Shown one piece after another: positions 1 to 8,294 of a DNA stretch of 51,713 nucleotides. Location of the stretch: the NCBI GenBank assembly GCA_026414575.1, contig JAOAIS010000049.1, positions 1 through 51,713 of the forward strand, in the 5' to 3' direction. The notes under the pieces are model-generated. The model searched no databases and was not told the origin of the DNA. It worked only from the letters and a program-made list of their open reading frames with translations. Source of the stretch: Aquificaceae bacterium (GTDB lineage: Bacteria; Aquificota; Aquificia; Aquificales; Aquificaceae). Each line of letters begins with the position of its first letter. Position 1 is the first letter of the stretch. The translations under genes were made by a program, and so were the position numbers.

Positions 1-19
1 AGATGTGTATAAGAGACAG
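1..19. other. Nextera transposon mosaic-end adapter remnant
   Basis: The first 19 bases read AGATGTGTATAAGAGACAG, identical to the Tn5 mosaic end used in Nextera library preparation. This is untrimmed adapter at a contig terminus, not genomic sequence, and genuine sequence starts at about base 20. It also implies that the window begins at an assembly end. Confidence 0.95.
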
Positions 20-21
20 AG

Positions 22-177
22 TTGATAGTGGATGGGGCTATACTTACAGTGGCTAAGGTCTACAGAGGAAGGGAAAAGAGAATAAAGAGATGTTCAGGAA
101 GGGTCTTTGGACAGAAAGGCAGGTGGGCTTTGAAGGAGGTTTTTTGTGGTGGTGCTGTGCTTGAGGATATGGTTTAG
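22..177 (+). CDS. Possible 3' tail of a truncated gene
   Basis: One frame is open from the end of the adapter to a TAG at 175-177, about 51 codons. It begins LIVDGAILTVAKVYRG and ends CGGAVLEDMV. A competing frame starting at base 21 ends after 11 codons at a TAA. The open frame could be the end of a gene cut off by the contig edge, but 51 codons without a stop can occur by chance and I do not recognise a family. Treat it as tentative. Confidence 0.25.
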   Translation: MIVDGAILTVAKVYRGREKRIKRCSGRVFGQKGRWALKEVFCGGAVLEDMV

Positions 178-410
178 AAAAATAGCAAAAGCTAATAAGA
201 TGTATGGGGGGGAAGCTCACGGTTATGTGGATGGTATGAGGGCGCGTGACATATAAGATAGAGAGCTCTAAGGCGGTGAGCATATGATGTAGGGTATCAT
301 GCTTCTGCGTTATGTGTATGCTCGCTCTATGACTTACTGATTTTTAGAAGGGGAATGTGGGGTAGTTTTTGGCTTGATGTATGGCCCATCTGTTATATCA
401 TTTTAAAGCC
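178..410. other. Non-coding stretch upstream of pdxA, with nested hairpins
   Basis: No convincing gene lies here; the ORF on the minus strand at 53-283 has shadow-like composition. The stretch holds a perfect 7-bp inverted repeat, GAGCATA (278-284) with TATGCTC (317-323). Inside it lies a smaller hairpin, ATGAT (284-288) with ATCAT (296-300). No canonical promoter for pdxA is obvious. The hairpins could be a terminator for the preceding gene or a leader structure. Confidence 0.4.
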
Positions 411-1373
411 ATGCTAAAAATAGGTATAACCATTGGAGATCCGGCGGGTGTTGGGCCCGAGTTAATCCTTAAGCTTTCCAAACACTTTGACCCACAGAAG
501 GCCTACATCCTTTACGGAGAAAAAAAGATAATGGAAGCAATCAAAAGGGAGCTTGGTGTTGACCTTGAGCTGGAAGACATATACAGGGTTGAGGATGTTA
601 AAAGGCCTGGGTTTTACATAGCCGACTTAGACATAAGCGAGACGGATAGACCTATGCCTTCAATTACCTCCGGTAAGGTGGCAGTTGCCTATCTGGGTAG
701 GGCTGTGGTGGATGCGGTTTATGGACGCATTCATGGACTTCTTACTATGCCTATAAACAAGTTCTGGGCCAAGCTGGCAGGTTTTTCTTACGAGGGTCAA
801 ACAGAATTTTTGGCTCAAGCTTGCAATACAAAGGAATATGCCATGCTCATGCACTCCGAGGGCATAAAGGTAGTTCCACTCACTACCCACATACCTTTGA
901 GAGAGGTTCCAGGAAGGGTGAAGGCAGAAACCATAATAAGGAAAGTCAAGCTTATAGTGGGTGAGTTCAAAAGGCTATTTGGTATGGAGCCGGCGGTTGG
1001 CATCCTCGGGCTTAACCCTCACGCGGGAGATATGGGGACAATAGGCGATGAGGATGTAAAGGAGATAGCCCCAGCGGTGGAAAGTCTAAAGAAGGAAGGC
1101 TACAAGGTAGAAGGTCCGCTGTCCCCCGACAGCGCCTTTTTAGACATAAAATTTGACGTGTATTTGTGCATGTATCACGACCAAGCTCTCATACCCTTTA
1201 AACTCCTTGCCTTTAAAGAAGGTGTGAATCTTACCTTAGGTTTGCCCTTTATCAGGACTTCACCAGATCATGGCGTTGCTTACGACATAGCCTGGAAGGG
1301 CATAGCGGACGAGACTCCTTCTTTGAAGGCTCTACAGCTTTGTGAAAAACTTATACTTAGAACATGTCCATAA
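411..1373 (+). CDS. pdxA: 4-hydroxythreonine-4-phosphate dehydrogenase
   Basis: PdxA oxidises 4-phosphohydroxy-L-threonine with NAD(P)+, and the product is condensed with DXP by PdxJ in the DXP-dependent route to pyridoxal phosphate. The N-terminus carries the family signature GDPAGVGPE. Further hallmarks are LNPHAGDMGTIGDED, the metal-site region YHDQALIPFK and the C-terminal RTSPDHGVAYDIAWKG. The ORF track starts at 381, but I chose the ATG at 411 because the protein then begins MLKIGITIGDPAG, as the family normally does, giving 320 residues. It overlaps the following cyclase gene by 10 bases, so the two are probably co-transcribed. pdxJ lies about 35 kb away on the other strand. Confidence 0.95.
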   Translation: MLKIGITIGDPAGVGPELILKLSKHFDPQKAYILYGEKKIMEAIKRELGVDLELEDIYRVEDVKRPGFYIADLDISETDRPMPSITSGKVAVAYLGRAVVDAVYGRIHGLLTMPINKFWAKLAGFSYEGQTEFLAQACNTKEYAMLMHSEGIKVVPLTTHIPLREVPGRVKAETIIRKVKLIVGEFKRLFGMEPAVGILGLNPHAGDMGTIGDEDVKEIAPAVESLKKEGYKVEGPLSPDSAFLDIKFDVYLCMYHDQALIPFKLLAFKEGVNLTLGLPFIRTSPDHGVAYDIAWKGIADETPSLKALQLCEKLILRTCP

Positions 1374-2815
1374 GAAGTAGGATATATATCAGCCTGCTTG
1401 CCTCAGCTTCTATCACCTTATTGGTTTCTTTTATACTACTCTACGCCATTTCCTCAAGGCTCATAGAGAGCAGGGTTACAGAAACTTACGAACTCGTGTA
1501 CAAAAATTACAAGGAAATCCTAAACCGCGAGGAGAAAAACCTGCGCTTAATATCGGAAGATGTGCCACTCAAGGAGGGTTATCAAAAAAGGAAGTTATCA
1601 AAGGCCGAGTGTAAGGAAAAGCCACATTACCGAGTATTAGCTACAGGCCCCCACTATGGAATAAACAGGATTTACTCCGATGGCTGTTATTTTGTCGGCA
1701 CAAGCCTCGAAGAAATACTAAGGCTTATAAGCGGTCTAATGGATTTAGAATGGGTTATATATTATGAAAGAAGATACCTCAATGATATTTTGGAGACCTC
1801 CATAGATGAATTCATAAAGGGAAAGATAGTCATAGAAAACAGGGTTATCGATAGGTTTTCCAGTGAAAAAGTTCTGAATGTGCCAGCCCATGTGACGGGT
1901 TATGCGCTCTATGGTAGCATGCTTGAAAAAGCACTATTGATGGAAATTGCCCTGATTGACCACAAGGGGTTTCCTTTTGGGAAAATACTGCTTGTAAAGG
2001 ATATTTCTGTCATATACAGAGAGGCCTATGTAGTATTCGTTGCCCTCGCCCTTTACTCTATTGTTATGGTTTCCTTCTTGTCCCTTGTGCTTCTAAAGAT
2101 AGTATCCGCTTTGGCTGACAGGATAATCTTTCTAAAGGATGTAACCGCAAGCATAGAAAAAAAGGATTTTTCTGTGGTGAAACTCCTTGAGAATTCCCAC
2201 AGCCGCTGGAAGGATGAAGTTTATGAACTAAAACACAGCATACAAAATATGGCAGTAAGCCTAAAAACCGCCTTCGAAGAGTTAGAAAAGAAACAAAAAG
2301 AGTTAGAACAGCTCGCTTATTACGACCCTCTAACTGGGCTTCCCAACAGAAGGTTTTTCTTCGACCATGCAAACCTAATCTTAGAAAGCTCCAAAAGGTA
2401 TGGAACGCCCCTCAGCCTTCTGGTCATGGACATCGACCACTTTAAGAGGATAAACGACACATACGGACACGAGGCAGGCGACATAATGTTAAAGAGTTTT
2501 GCAGAAATTCTGAGAAAGAGTATAAGGCAATCAGACATGCCAGCAAGGTTTGGCGGCGAAGAGTTTGTGCTCTTAATGCCTAACACAAACCTTCAACAGG
2601 GCAAGGTTGTGGCGGAGAGGATAAGAGTTAGCTTCCAGAATAATTTTATAATTTACGATGGCAACGAGATCAACACAACACTGAGTGGCGGACTTGTAAG
2701 CTTTTCACCGAATGTGGAGAGCATTGATGAACTTATAAAGATGGCCGACGAAGCCCTTTATAAGGCAAAGGAATCAGGTAGGAACAGGATAGAAATCTAT
2801 GAGGTTAAAAAATAG
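1364..2815 (+). CDS. Membrane-bound diguanylate cyclase (GGDEF)
   Basis: This 483-residue protein probably makes cyclic di-GMP from two GTP. A membrane helix lies near residues 8-29, followed by a roughly 190-residue extracytoplasmic sensor region and a second helix near 222-247. A short coiled coil leads into a C-terminal GGDEF domain. The domain starts at DPLTGLPNRR (about 321) and has an intact GGEEF active-site motif (397-401). The product-inhibition I-site RxxD (RQSD) sits five residues before it, as in feedback-regulated cyclases. The gene overlaps pdxA, and its tail overlaps the convergent oxidoreductase gene by 11 bases. The sensed signal is unknown. Confidence 0.92.
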   Translation: MSIRSRIYISLLASASITLLVSFILLYAISSRLIESRVTETYELVYKNYKEILNREEKNLRLISEDVPLKEGYQKRKLSKAECKEKPHYRVLATGPHYGINRIYSDGCYFVGTSLEEILRLISGLMDLEWVIYYERRYLNDILETSIDEFIKGKIVIENRVIDRFSSEKVLNVPAHVTGYALYGSMLEKALLMEIALIDHKGFPFGKILLVKDISVIYREAYVVFVALALYSIVMVSFLSLVLLKIVSALADRIIFLKDVTASIEKKDFSVVKLLENSHSRWKDEVYELKHSIQNMAVSLKTAFEELEKKQKELEQLAYYDPLTGLPNRRFFFDHANLILESSKRYGTPLSLLVMDIDHFKRINDTYGHEAGDIMLKSFAEILRKSIRQSDMPARFGGEEFVLLMPNTNLQQGKVVAERIRVSFQNNFIIYDGNEINTTLSGGLVSFSPNVESIDELIKMADEALYKAKESGRNRIEIYEVKK

Positions 2816-4190
2816 GCACTTCAAGGGCTGGGTTGCCAAGGGGCCTAAGCATGCCATTCTTTATGGCTTTTAGCACATTATCTTGTATCTTTCTGTCTTT
2901 GAACTTTATAAAGTGGTGAAAAAGCACACCGCTTGACTCAAGCCCAAGACCCCTGTCTGCAAGCACCTTATCAGCCCAGCCTCTCACCGACTTACTTCTT
3001 GTAAAAAGGTTTCTTGAGTTAATACCCCTTTTCTTTTCAACGCCCACAAACTGATAGCCGCACACATTGCCTTCTTTGAGGAAAACCTTTACAAGCTTGC
3101 CCTCCCACTCAAAGGTAAAGGACTCCTCTGCATCTTCAAAAACGCCTCCACTTCCTGCAGTGACAACCCTTGTCTTTACCGCATTGTAATCCACAAGCCC
3201 GGGGTTTCTTACTTTCAAGCCGGCCATGTTGAACCCCGCTATGGCACCACTTTGCTGAGCCGTTGGAAACAAGGCTATCCAGCGCCAGTTGCCCCAAGCA
3301 TCCAACCCAGAGCATATGTCCCCTGCCGCATAAACATCGGGGTCGGAAGTTTGCTGGTATTCATTTACCAACACCCCGCCCACCACTCTGCCCGTCACCT
3401 CATTTATGTGAATCTTTATATCTGTGTCTGCCACAAGATTCGTCCTTGGTCTAACACCCGTAGAGAGTATAACCATGTCCGCTTTTATGAATTTGCTTTT
3501 GTCCGTGCCGTTGGGTCTTATCTCAACCGCTTCTACCCAACCATCCTCTCCATGTATGGCAACTACCTGATGGTTTAGGTAAAAGTTTATACCCTCTTCC
3601 TCCAAGGGCTTTAAATAGCGGTCCGCCATAAACTTGTCCAGCATTCTGGGAAGAGCCCTGTCAAAGAACTCTACCACATGAACTTCAAGGCCCATGTGTT
3701 TAAAAGTTTCCGCATCCTCTACCCCTATAGGACCAGCTCCAACAATGACAACGCTCCTGATCCTCCCCAACAAAACCCAATCCCTTATTCTTCTTGCATC
3801 GTAAAGATCTTTGGCGGTAGTGACGCCAGAAAGTTCAACCCCTTGTATGGGTGGCACAAAGGCGTAGGCGCCAGCCGCAAGAAGACACTTGTCGTAATAA
3901 ATTTCCTCACCGCCTCTTATGAGCACAACCTTGCGCTTGTTGTCAACGGAAACAACTTCCTTATTTGGTCTGAAGTCTACCTTGTGCCTTTCGTAGAAAG
4001 AATAACCTCCCTTGTAAAAAAGGGCTTCCTCGGATATGTCGCCCCTTATGACATTTTCCATGCAGTTGGGGGCGTAGGTGGGGAATTCCTCCCGAGATAA
4101 AACCACTATTTCCGAATCTGCATCCACTCTCCTGAAGGCTTCTATGGCGCTGGCAGATGCCGGTCCGTTTCCCACTATGACTATGCGCAT
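2805..4190 (-). CDS. FAD-dependent pyridine nucleotide-disulfide oxidoreductase family protein
   Basis: This 461-residue flavoprotein has two Rossmann folds: an N-terminal FAD motif IVGNGPASASA and a central NAD(P)H motif VVIVGAGPIGVE. A second FAD contact, VYAAGDI, follows. A cysteine in the segment YAPNCMENVIRG (about residue 43) occupies the place of the redox-active cysteine of NADH oxidases and CoA-disulfide reductases, although the surrounding sequence differs from the usual SxxxCG. The C-terminal ~130 residues resemble a family dimerisation domain, but I do not recognise them precisely. Substrate is undetermined. A TATAAT box about 10 bases before the ATG suggests an almost leaderless mRNA. 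Confidence 0.8.
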   Translation of the reverse strand: MRIVIVGNGPASASAIEAFRRVDADSEIVVLSREEFPTYAPNCMENVIRGDISEEALFYKGGYSFYERHKVDFRPNKEVVSVDNKRKVVLIRGGEEIYYDKCLLAAGAYAFVPPIQGVELSGVTTAKDLYDARRIRDWVLLGRIRSVVIVGAGPIGVEDAETFKHMGLEVHVVEFFDRALPRMLDKFMADRYLKPLEEEGINFYLNHQVVAIHGEDGWVEAVEIRPNGTDKSKFIKADMVILSTGVRPRTNLVADTDIKIHINEVTGRVVGGVLVNEYQQTSDPDVYAAGDICSGLDAWGNWRWIALFPTAQQSGAIAGFNMAGLKVRNPGLVDYNAVKTRVVTAGSGGVFEDAEESFTFEWEGKLVKVFLKEGNVCGYQFVGVEKKRGINSRNLFTRSKSVRGWADKVLADRGLGLESSGVLFHHFIKFKDRKIQDNVLKAIKNGMLRPLGNPALEVPIF

Positions 4191-4199
4191 AGGTATCTA

Positions 4200-4205
4200 A
4201 TTATA
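4200..4205 (-). promoter_or_regulatory. -10 box of the disulfide-oxidoreductase gene
   Basis: TATAAT on the minus strand ends 10 bases before the ATG at 4190, so transcription would start only about 3 bases before the start codon. No -35 match and no Shine-Dalgarno sequence are visible, which is consistent with a leaderless transcript. Confidence 0.5.
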
Positions 4206-4282
4206 ACCCTTGGTAGGATAAGCACATCAAAAGCCCTACTTTATCCTTAGCTTTGCAAACCAGTTCTAAAGCCTTCAAGAAT

Positions 4283-5740
4283 TTAGGCTCTGTCAATCTT
4301 CATAATGTACTCCAAGCATGTCCTTACACCAAAACCTGTGCCACCCTTGGCATAGTAAGAGAACTCCTCTCTTAGATGTGCTGGCCCCGCTATGTCAAGA
4401 TGCACCCACTTTATGCCTTCACCCACAAACTCCTCAAGGAACATGGCCGCAGTTATGGCACCTCCGTAACGACCACCAGAGTTCAGCACATCGCCTTCGC
4501 CCTTTTTTATCTTTTCCCTTAACCTCTTGTCGTCCATGGGCATCTTCCAAAGTCTCTCACCGGTGAGTTTAGAAAGCCTAAGAAGCTCATCTCCAAACTC
4601 TTCATCGTTGGTAAACAAGCCTGCGGTATACTCACCCAAGGCTACCATGCATGCCCCGGTCAGCGTTGCCATATCAATGATTCTTGAGACCCCTAGGTTG
4701 GAGGCGTAAGATAGGGCGTCCGCAAGTGTCACCCTTCCCTCCGCATCCGTGTTGTCTATTTCTATGGTTTTGCCGTTCATGGCCCTTATGATGTCATCCG
4801 GTCTGTAGGCGGTTCCACTGGGCATATTCTCCGCAGCACCAAAAATACCATGCACCTCCACCTGAGGCCTTAAATCGGCCAGAGCCTTCATTATGCCTAT
4901 TACCGCACAAGCACCCGACTTGTCCATCTTCATGGTTCTCATGTAATCGCCCGTCTTTATGTTAAGCCCCCCACTGTCAAAGGTAAGACCCTTACCCACT
5001 ATGGCAACTTTTGCTTTTGGATCACCCTGAGGTCTGTAGACCATGTGCACAAAGCGTGGCGGTGTAGAAGAGCCCTTACCCACGCTCCAGAGGGCCTGCA
5101 TGCCCATTTCTTGGATCCCCTTTTCATCATAGACCCTACATTCAAGACCGCACTCGTTGGCCACCCTCTGGGCAATCTCTGCAAGGGTTATGGGATTTAT
5201 CACATTCCCTGGCTCGTTTACCAGATTTCTGGTAAAATTCTGGGCTTTTGCAAGGATGCTTCCAAATCTTACGGCGTCCTCGTCCTCTCCGTATATATAA
5301 ACATCCTCTACCCCATGAGCTTCCTCTTCCTTTTTGGTCTTGTAGCGATCAAAGCGATAGCTTCCAAGAATAGCACCTTCTGTAACAGCCTTAAGGGCTC
5401 TAAAGTCAAGCTCTCCAGCATACAGGTATAGACTTTTAACCCTGTCCTTACAAGCTCTCTTTGCCAGAAGGGCAGCGGCAGTCCTGTAGGAGTCCTCCTC
5501 AGCCTTTTCCCTCTTGCCAAGTCCAACAACATAAAAAATCCTTGGCTCCTCGTCTACCAGCAGACAAACTTTGGTAAGGCTTTCTTCTTTGCCTTTGAAA
5601 TTATCTACCGACAAAAGCTTTTCCACCTGTCCCTTTAGGCTACCAAGGAAGCCAAGATTGCTCATATCATCTTCAAAGACAAACACCCCAAGGGGGTCCC
5701 TTACCTCATTAGCCTTGAAATTCAAAGCTTTAACTTCCAT
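4283..5740 (-). CDS. pepA: Leucyl aminopeptidase (M17 family)
   Basis: This is a two-zinc cytosolic exopeptidase that removes N-terminal amino acids. The 485-residue length is typical. The catalytic domain carries the M17 signature NTDAEGRVTLADAL, and the metal and active-site segment KGLTFDSGGLNIKTG holds the catalytic lysine region. A strong GGAGGT precedes the ATG at 5740. The gene follows ilvH by 15 bases and is probably the last gene of the ilvB-ilvH-pepA transcript. Some family members also bind DNA as regulators, but nothing here shows that. Confidence 0.95.
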   Translation of the reverse strand: MEVKALNFKANEVRDPLGVFVFEDDMSNLGFLGSLKGQVEKLLSVDNFKGKEESLTKVCLLVDEEPRIFYVVGLGKREKAEEDSYRTAAALLAKRACKDRVKSLYLYAGELDFRALKAVTEGAILGSYRFDRYKTKKEEEAHGVEDVYIYGEDEDAVRFGSILAKAQNFTRNLVNEPGNVINPITLAEIAQRVANECGLECRVYDEKGIQEMGMQALWSVGKGSSTPPRFVHMVYRPQGDPKAKVAIVGKGLTFDSGGLNIKTGDYMRTMKMDKSGACAVIGIMKALADLRPQVEVHGIFGAAENMPSGTAYRPDDIIRAMNGKTIEIDNTDAEGRVTLADALSYASNLGVSRIIDMATLTGACMVALGEYTAGLFTNDEEFGDELLRLSKLTGERLWKMPMDDKRLREKIKKGEGDVLNSGGRYGGAITAAMFLEEFVGEGIKWVHLDIAGPAHLREEFSYYAKGGTGFGVRTCLEYIMKIDRA

Positions 5741-5755
5741 AGCACACCTCCGGGC

Positions 5756-6331
5756 TTATTCCTCCTCCTGAATAGACCCTTCCCTTTTCATGGCTATTTT
5801 GCCAGTCCTTGCCATCTCCTTTATGCCAAAGGGTCGTACAAGCTCTATAAAAGCCTTTATTTTGTCCTCAGTGCCCGTTATCTCCACAGTGTAGGTTTCT
5901 GACGAGACATCAACAACCTTTGCCCTAAATATCTCCACAAGCCTTAGCACCTCGTCCCTTGCCCTTGGCGTAGCGGTGTGGACCTTTACAAGTGCCAACT
6001 CTCTCTCCACATGGGGTGTGTCTGTTAAGTCTTTTACCTTGAGGGTATCTATGAGTTTTCGGAGTTGTTTGACCACCTGGTCTATGACCACATCGTCGCC
6101 TATCACTTCAAGGGTCATGCGAGATATGCCCTTCTCGTGAGTCTCACCCACCGAAAGACCCTCTATGTTGTAGCCTTTTCCAGCTATCAGGGTTGCAATG
6201 CGCGCAAGCACGCCCAACTCATTGCGTACAGTGAGGTTTATAATGTGCTTGCGCATCTCACCCTTTTTAACTTCCCTGAAAAGAGGAGCCTTTATGGCTT
6301 CTAAACCTCTTGTTCCAACTGTGTCAGCCAT
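5756..6331 (-). CDS. ilvH: Acetolactate synthase small (regulatory) subunit
   Basis: This is the regulatory subunit of acetohydroxyacid synthase, which binds valine and activates the catalytic subunit. The 191-residue protein has an N-terminal ACT domain beginning HIINLTVRNELGVLARI (from about 29), with the typical GYNIEGLSVG effector-site segment, and a C-terminal ALS_ss_C domain. About 28 residues precede the ACT domain, slightly more than usual. Start at 6331 is supported by AAAGGAGG just upstream. It lies 11 bases downstream of ilvB in the same operon. Confidence 0.95.
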   Translation of the reverse strand: MADTVGTRGLEAIKAPLFREVKKGEMRKHIINLTVRNELGVLARIATLIAGKGYNIEGLSVGETHEKGISRMTLEVIGDDVVIDQVVKQLRKLIDTLKVKDLTDTPHVERELALVKVHTATPRARDEVLRLVEIFRAKVVDVSSETYTVEITGTEDKIKAFIELVRPFGIKEMARTGKIAMKREGSIQEEE

Positions 6332-6342
6332 GAAAACCTCCT

Positions 6343-8097
6343 TTATCCTACCAAATACATGGTCTCTGCCTCTACCGACTTTTTGCCATCTTCGAGTATC
6401 ATGTCCCTGTAAGACTTGCCCGCTGGCACCATGGGAAGGACATTTTCCTCCCTATCCACATGAAAGTCCATGATAACAGGCCTATCTTGAATCTTGAGAG
6501 CTTCCTCTATGATTTCTCTCACCTCCGAGGGCTTTTCTGCCCTAAAGCCCGCCGCACCGCAGGCCTCTGCAAGCTTTACAAAGTCTGGCTGAACTGAAAG
6601 GTCCACCTCCGAGTATCTTCTCTCATAAAAGAGCTCCTGCCACTGACGCACCATACCAAGATAGCCGTTGTTTATTATGGCAACCTTGACGGGCACCCTG
6701 TATTGTACCGCAGTTATAAGCTCCTGCATGGTCATCATAAAAGAACCATCACCGTCTATCACAAAAACTTCCCTTTCTGGTCTTCCCAGCTTGGCGCCAA
6801 TGCCCGCAGGAAAACCAAAACCCATAGTTCCAAGACCGCCCGAGTTTATAAACTGCCTTGGAAAGGAGTACTTGTAGAACATAGCAGACCACATTTGGTG
6901 CTGGCCTACACCTGTGGTAATTATTGCCTCGCCTTTTGTAGCCTCGTATATCTGCTCTATCACATACTGGGGCTTTATGATGCTGTTGGACCTTGCGTAA
7001 GTCAAAGGATGCTTTTTTCTCCAGGCTTCTATCTGTTCTATCCATTTTTGTTTTTCTTCTGGATAGAGTGTCTTTGCAACCTCCCTCTTGAGCTCCTCAA
7101 TGATTTTTCTCAGCACTATCCTTACATCTCCTACTATGGGCACATCCACCACTATGTTCTTGGATATAGAAGCTGGGTCTATGTCAATGTGAACTATCTT
7201 TGCTTGAGGTGCAAATTCTTCCACTTTACCCGTTACCCTATCATCAAAGCGGGCACCAACCGCAATAAGAAGGTCGCAGTTATAAACCGCCATGTTGGCG
7301 TAGTAAGTACCGTGCATTCCAAGCATATGAAGGGAAAGGGGATGAAGTTCTGGAAAGGCGCCCTTACCCATGTTGGTGGTGGTAACGGGGATATTCATAA
7401 GCTCTGCCAGCTCAACCAGCTCCTTCTGGGCTTCCGCCTGAACAGCACCGCCACCCACATACATAACGGGTCTTTTTGCCTCAAGTATGAACCTGACCGC
7501 CCTTTTTATCTGCTGTAGGTTACCCTCAAGGTGGGGTCTGTACCCAGGAAGGGACTCCTTTACCTCATCGAAGGTAGGCACGGGAACATCGCTCAGCTTC
7601 TGGGTTATATCCTTTGGTATGTCCACAAGCACAGGACCAGGACGGCCAGTCCTCGCTATGTAGAAAGCCTGGCGCAGTATGAGTGGTAGTTCCTCTATTT
7701 TCTTGACAAGAAAATTATGCTTGGTTATTGCCCTCGTTATGCCTACTATGTCCACTTCCTGAAAAGCATCGTTACCGATAAGATGGGTTGGCACCTGCCC
7801 AGTTATGAAAACCACAGGGACAGAATCCATGTAAGCATCTGCGATGGCGGTCACCAAGTTTGTGGCGCCAGGACCGGAGGTGGACATGGCAACACCAACC
7901 TTTCCCGTTGCTTTGGCATAACCCTCCGCCATGTGGCCTGCACCCTGCTCATGCCTTGCGAGTATATGCTTTATATAACCATCCCTGTAAAGGGCATCGT
8001 AGACCTCCATAATGGCACCACCTGGATGACCAAACACAAGCTCCACTCCTTCTTCTTTCAATGTTTCTATGACAATATCCGCACCCTTTCTCAGCAT
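6343..8097 (-). CDS. ilvB: Acetolactate synthase large (catalytic) subunit
   Basis: This thiamine-diphosphate enzyme condenses two pyruvates to acetolactate, or pyruvate with 2-oxobutyrate, the first common step of branched-chain amino acid synthesis. At 584 residues it has standard length. Visible features are the N-terminal GHPGGAIMEVYDAL with the catalytic-glutamate region RHEQGAGHMAEGYA, and the ThDP motif GDGSFMMT ending at NNGYLGMVRQWQ. GGAGG precedes the ATG. It heads the operon ilvB-ilvH-pepA. A long inverted repeat at 8138-8163 sits over the expected -35 region and could be an operator. Confidence 0.97.
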   Translation of the reverse strand: MLRKGADIVIETLKEEGVELVFGHPGGAIMEVYDALYRDGYIKHILARHEQGAGHMAEGYAKATGKVGVAMSTSGPGATNLVTAIADAYMDSVPVVFITGQVPTHLIGNDAFQEVDIVGITRAITKHNFLVKKIEELPLILRQAFYIARTGRPGPVLVDIPKDITQKLSDVPVPTFDEVKESLPGYRPHLEGNLQQIKRAVRFILEAKRPVMYVGGGAVQAEAQKELVELAELMNIPVTTTNMGKGAFPELHPLSLHMLGMHGTYYANMAVYNCDLLIAVGARFDDRVTGKVEEFAPQAKIVHIDIDPASISKNIVVDVPIVGDVRIVLRKIIEELKREVAKTLYPEEKQKWIEQIEAWRKKHPLTYARSNSIIKPQYVIEQIYEATKGEAIITTGVGQHQMWSAMFYKYSFPRQFINSGGLGTMGFGFPAGIGAKLGRPEREVFVIDGDGSFMMTMQELITAVQYRVPVKVAIINNGYLGMVRQWQELFYERRYSEVDLSVQPDFVKLAEACGAAGFRAEKPSEVREIIEEALKIQDRPVIMDFHVDREENVLPMVPAGKSYRDMILEDGKKSVEAETMYLVG

Positions 8098-8137
8098 TTA
8101 AATCCTCCACAGTAGTTTTAGAGGTATAAAATATACG

Positions 8138-8163
8138 CAAATTTAAAAGTTTGGTTAAATTTG
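8138..8163. promoter_or_regulatory. 9-bp inverted repeat upstream of ilvB, candidate operator
   Basis: CAAATTTAA and TTAAATTTG form a perfect 9-base inverted repeat separated by 8 bases. On the ilvB strand it lies just upstream of a TATA-rich -10 candidate (8125-8135), so it would cover the -35 position. That placement suits a repressor or activator site. A chance AT-rich palindrome is also possible. Confidence 0.4.
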
Positions 8164-8234
8164 TCCATAAGGCTTTTATTTTATTAGCATAAGCTTAAAT
8201 AAGTGTAGATAATAAATAAGTTAAATAGTTCTTA

Positions 8235-8263
8235 TTGACTGACCCCGGTCTTTAGGTTTATAG
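8235..8263 (+). promoter_or_regulatory. Sigma-70-like promoter of the flavoprotein/Rieske cassette
   Basis: TTGACT (8235-8240) and TTATAG (8258-8263) are separated by exactly 17 bases. Transcription would begin near 8270, leaving a leader of about 25 bases that contains the GGGAGGTG ribosome-binding site. This is the best-formed -35/-10 promoter I found in the window. Confidence 0.6.
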
Positions 8264-8294
8264 TTTTTTAAGCACTTTCAAGGGAGGTGTAAAC

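Noticed and set aside
53-283. 76-residue minus-strand ORF near the contig start
   Set aside because: Composition (Pro/His/Ser/Phe-rich, no domain) is typical of a shadow frame, and it overlaps the more plausible plus-strand tail.
2805-4190. Assignment of the flavoprotein as CoA-disulfide reductase or NADH oxidase
   Set aside because: The cysteine is at a similar position, but the flanking motif (YAPNCMEN) differs from the SxxxCGxPY pattern, so only the broad family is given.
6703-7518. 271-residue plus-strand ORF inside ilvB
   Set aside because: Entirely antisense to the strongly conserved ilvB; rich in Cys/His/Tyr with no recognisable domain.
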